Made by a program: the position numbers and the translations under genes. A stretch of 60,000 nucleotides of DNA from Takakia lepidozioides. Lineage: Eukaryota; Streptophyta; Takakiopsida; Takakiales; Takakiaceae. Below are positions 58,010 to 60,000 of this stretch, piece after piece (positions within the stretch are counted from its first letter, which is position 1; each line of letters opens with the position of its first letter). The stretch covers positions 57,910,001-57,970,000 of the forward strand of contig CM060733.1 of NCBI GenBank assembly GCA_030704615.1, given 5' to 3'. The notes beneath the pieces are model-generated. The model was not told where the DNA came from, searched no databases, and saw only the letters and a list, made by a program, of their open reading frames with translations.

Positions 58010-58026
58010 ACCAGCTAGGGGGACGT
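58010..58026 (+). other. Possible polypurine tract
   Basis: AGCTAGGGGGACG (about 58012-58025) is a purine-rich stretch of the sort that primes plus-strand synthesis in gypsy elements. It lies 90 bp upstream of the LTR start as defined by the 5' copy, directly before the 88-bp segment that is repeated after the LTR. The position is unusual, so the call is tentative. Confidence 0.35.
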
Positions 58027-58114
58027 TTGTGGCGTGGCTTTCTAGGACTATATGCTAGGAAGTGTGGTTGGACAGCGATGTATGTTGTGGCACGATGCTT
58101 AGGTGCACGACAGC
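58027..58114 (+). repeat. 88-bp direct repeat, copy 1 (left of 3' LTR)
   Basis: TTGTGGCGTGGCTTTCTAGG...GTGCACGACAGC lies immediately left of the 3' LTR and recurs at 58463-58550, immediately right of it, with three visible single-base differences (cagcgatg/caacgatg, ggcacgatg/ggcatgatg, gacagc/gacaac). It is absent from the 5' LTR flank. Confidence 0.9.
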
Positions 58115-58462
58115 TGTCATGGTTTTGTTTGTGATTAGCTAGAAATAGTTATTTCTAGCTAATTAGGACATTATACATTTATATTTGTATTTTGTTGGCA
58201 TTGGAACTTCATTTGGTTCCATGTGCCAAGTGAGGTGGTGAACCTCACTTGGGACGTGGAGATGTTATCTCCACGTGAAACGTAGGCAGGCTCGTCTTCT
58301 TTTAGTCGAGCCTCCCGAGGCCTCTCTCGCCGCCATAGCTCTAGTACTTGAGATGGAGAGTGGGTGAGGTCTGTATGGTGGAGTTCTTTAGCAAATGTGC
58401 CATTGGCTTGATTTATATAGCGTGATAGAGTGGTTTCTCCTCTTTTCACCATTTCCGTATCA
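58115..58462 (+). repeat. 3' LTR of gypsy element (348 bp)
   Basis: It begins TGTCATGGTTTTGTTTG and ends CATTTCCGTATCA, matching the 5' LTR over the same 348 bp. The few differences (for example TTAGTTAG/TTAGCTAG, GAAGAGG/GGAGATG, TTATTTAG/TTCTTTAG) suggest the insertion is not brand-new. Both flanks carry the 88-bp repeat. Confidence 0.9.
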
Positions 58463-58550
58463 TTGTGGCGTGGCTTTCTAGGACTATATGCTAGGAAGTG
58501 TGGTTGGACAACGATGTATGTTGTGGCATGATGCTTAGGTGCACGACAAC
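58463..58550 (+). repeat. 88-bp direct repeat, copy 2 (right of 3' LTR)
   Basis: It repeats 58027-58114 and starts in the base after the 3' LTR. It is far too long for a normal gypsy target duplication of 4-6 bp. It may be the start of a longer LTR form, left over from recombination between tandem LTRs. Confidence 0.85.
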
Positions 58551-58970
58551 TTTATCAACCTATCAATAATAGCCATTTTCATAAAGTCCTTTACAATATG
58601 AAAACCAAAACACCCCATGAGCTGTCTTCATTAAATACAACTATTTATTATAGATGAAGGGTGGACCAAGGTCAAATTTTCAAAAACATGTATTTTTGTG
58701 ATTATGGTCAAGTTTGGATTACGTCACCGACGACACGTGACGTCATATATCCTCCATAACATCTTTCTTTTTCCTATTTGAAATGACAGTATCCCAACAA
58801 TAGACGTTCCACATGATATAGTACAGTGAATCCATGTTTTTTTCACGATTTTTAAAAAGAAAAAAAAAAATCTTATGTACTTTTATATAGGCCACATCTT
58901 CAACTTTTTGGTCCACTCACATAATTAAAAGAAGCGCTCAACCACCATGGTCGGCTAGGTATCATCTACC
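58551..58970. other. AT-rich flank, nothing recognised
   Basis: No reading frame, RNA gene or repeat was recognised. A-rich stretches occur near 58857-58870. Confidence 0.4.
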
Positions 58971-58972
58971 TA

Positions 58973-59214
58973 AAACATATTTAGCTTAGAGATATAATTC
59001 CAACCAAAGTCTCTTTAAATAACTCATCATCATCATCTTCTTATTTTATTGCAGCACACAGCTCACTTTTGACTTGGACTTTTGGCCTAAATTGGGATAA
59101 AACTTGAAGTATGACAATATTTGAGTTTTATTGAATTAATAAATAAATATTATTAAAATAAATATATATTATCTAGTTAATCGTCTCAGAGAGTTACGCC
59201 GGTTTCGGCCGGAG

Positions 59215-59262
<48 letters not shown>

Positions 59263-59466
59263 CGATTAACTAGATTATGTTTATATTTTAATAAGGTTTA
59301 TTTATTAATTTAATAAAAAATAATATTGTCGTTGGTCCCAATTTAGGACAAAAGTCCAAGTCAAAAGTGAGCTATGTGCTACAATAAAATAAGATGATGA
59401 TGATGATGATGATGATGTTATTTATAGAGACTTTGGTTGAAATTATATCTCTAAGCTCAACATATG
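58973..59466. repeat. Large foldback (MITE-like) with CT-repeat loop
   Basis: The left arm (about 58978-59190: TTAGCTTAGAGATATAATT...CTCACTTTTGACTTGGACTTTTG...TAACTAG) pairs with the right arm (about 59262-59466: CTAGATTA...CAAAAGTCCAAGTCAAAAGTGAGC...AATTATATCTCTAAGCT) at high but imperfect identity. Between them lie TTTCGGCCGG and a CT run of about 43 bases (59217-59259). The arms also include CATCATCATCATC and its partner GATGATGATGATG. This is a MITE or foldback element of about 490 bp. Confidence 0.8.
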
Positions 59467-59500
59467 CACTACTGCAAGGAAATCAGGCAAAAGCCCTTTG
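59467..59500 (+). mobile_element. Possible CACTA-type terminus
   Basis: CACTACTGCAAGGAAATC begins exactly where the foldback ends and resembles the CACTGCAGGAAA terminus (reverse of 5521-5532). No GC-rich subterminal repeats follow, so it may be a CACTA-related MITE end or chance. Confidence 0.3.
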
Positions 59501-60000
59501 GAGTGGAGTTACGTCTACTTTGGCAAGAGTCTTTCTCTCTTCCTCCTCCAGCACACGAGTGTAAAATTGAATCTAAGTATTACTTCTAATATATTAACTC
59601 ATCTTCTTCTTAGCGTGTATGTGTATGTACAAATGACGAGAACGCAATGTTTATCTCCTATATCAAACCATAGGACTGATATATTATTATTCACTTTTGT
59701 TCTACCAATCATCATTATTGGATGTCCCTCCCTAGTATCAGCAGTCGATTACGGGGTCGGCATCGCTAATTTTCTGAATTACCGATTGAGTGTTACTTGC
59801 ATATTAAATAATCCTATGCGAACGACCACGTCATTTGTAAGAACTCTCTATCCGATTCCCGAATATCACCTCATAATTTGTCTTGTTTATTATCTAATGA
59901 ATTGAACATGAGTGGATTTAGGCCAATTCATGACTTGTAATTTTTTTAGAGTAATGCATTATCTATTTTAACCCTTAAGTGCCCATTCGGCATGTTTTGG
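59500..60000. other. AT-rich right end, weak ORF of 135 codons
   Basis: The plus-strand frame 59498-59905 has a Leu/Ile-rich segment (LLFTFVLPIIIIG) like a signal or membrane span, but no recognisable family. I would not call it a gene. The rest is unremarkable. Confidence 0.3.

Larger units (their letters stand above)
47755..58462 (+). mobile_element. Ty3/gypsy element carrying a DNA methyltransferase and a PHD finger
   Basis: Two matching 348-bp LTRs enclose a leader with tandem repeats, gag with two zinc knuckles, protease, a cytosine-5 methyltransferase, RT, RNase H, integrase and a PHD finger, all on the plus strand. The order PR-(DNMT)-RT-RH-IN marks it as Ty3/gypsy. From 52579 to 55245 the PR, DNMT and first part of RT share one frame with only point-mutation stops. 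Several indels follow. The copy is inactive. Total length is 10.7 kb. Confidence 0.9.

Noticed and set aside
59498-59905. Small secreted protein gene (hydrophobic segment)
   Set aside because: No family similarity and AT-rich chance composition; the hydrophobic stretch alone is not enough.

Overview
The window reads as a repeat-dominated stretch of a large plant-lineage (streptophyte) nuclear genome. The evidence is the mix of element types: a CACTA/En-Spm transposon of the TNP2 type with DUF4218- and DUF4216-like parts, Ty3/gypsy LTR retrotransposons, several APE-type non-LTR retrotransposons (one with a plant-style zf-RVT tail), a fragment of a plant-type F-box/kelch gene, long C, G and T runs, and GA, CT and GAT microsatellites. 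A non-seed land plant or a charophyte would fit, but nothing here fixes the species. I found no convincing intact host gene, rRNA, functional tRNA or CRISPR array. Nearly every coding region is broken by stops or frameshifts.

Layout. 1-2.4 kb: little that is recognisable, apart from a tRNA-like foldback near 1.2-1.4 kb. 2.4-5.5 kb: two GC-rich CACTA-type terminal blocks (2.38-2.78 and 5.33-5.53 kb, the second ending in TTTCCTGCAGTG) around a minus-strand copy of a LINE 5' region. 5.6-6.7 kb: a plus-strand ORF of unknown family. 6.7-9.6 kb: a minus-strand LINE copy whose ORF1 matches the one at 44.7 kb. 9.7-16 kb: three scattered 3' fragments of another LINE (CCHC tail), two of them in opposite orientation, with TTTTTCATCC/GGATGAAAAA palindromes between and beside them. 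16.4-26.2 kb: a CACTA element with a GC-rich block, a zinc-finger exon, a proline-rich ORF ending in a SET-like domain, TNP2 transposase pieces, a 2.8-kb interruption carrying an antisense F-box/kelch fragment and tandem repeats, then DUF4218, DUF4216 and an acidic tail. 26.5-36.8 kb: a long plus-strand LINE with a low-complexity 5' region, a 2A-like NPGP motif, APE endonuclease, reverse transcriptase and RNase H. 36.9-39.4 kb: a mosaic of LINE scraps and a minus-strand gypsy gag-protease with a deleted pol. 39.4-40.6 kb: a zf-RVT LINE tail. 41.4-47.5 kb: a second 2A-LINE with ORF1, an internal deletion across endonuclease and RT, and an inverted RT segment. 47.755-58.462 kb: a gypsy element with two 348-bp LTRs. 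58.5-60 kb: AT-rich DNA with a large foldback and a CACTA-like terminus.

The main interest is that chromatin-modifying or chromatin-reading modules sit inside transposons. The gypsy element carries a DNMT3-like cytosine-5 methyltransferase between protease and RT and a PHD finger after the integrase. The CACTA element carries a SET-like ORF just upstream of, and on the same strand as, its transposase. The LINE family carries a 2A-like recoding motif ahead of its endonuclease. Many of the gypsy element's in-frame stops look like CGA to TGA or CAG to TAG, which is what decay by deamination of methylated cytosine would leave.
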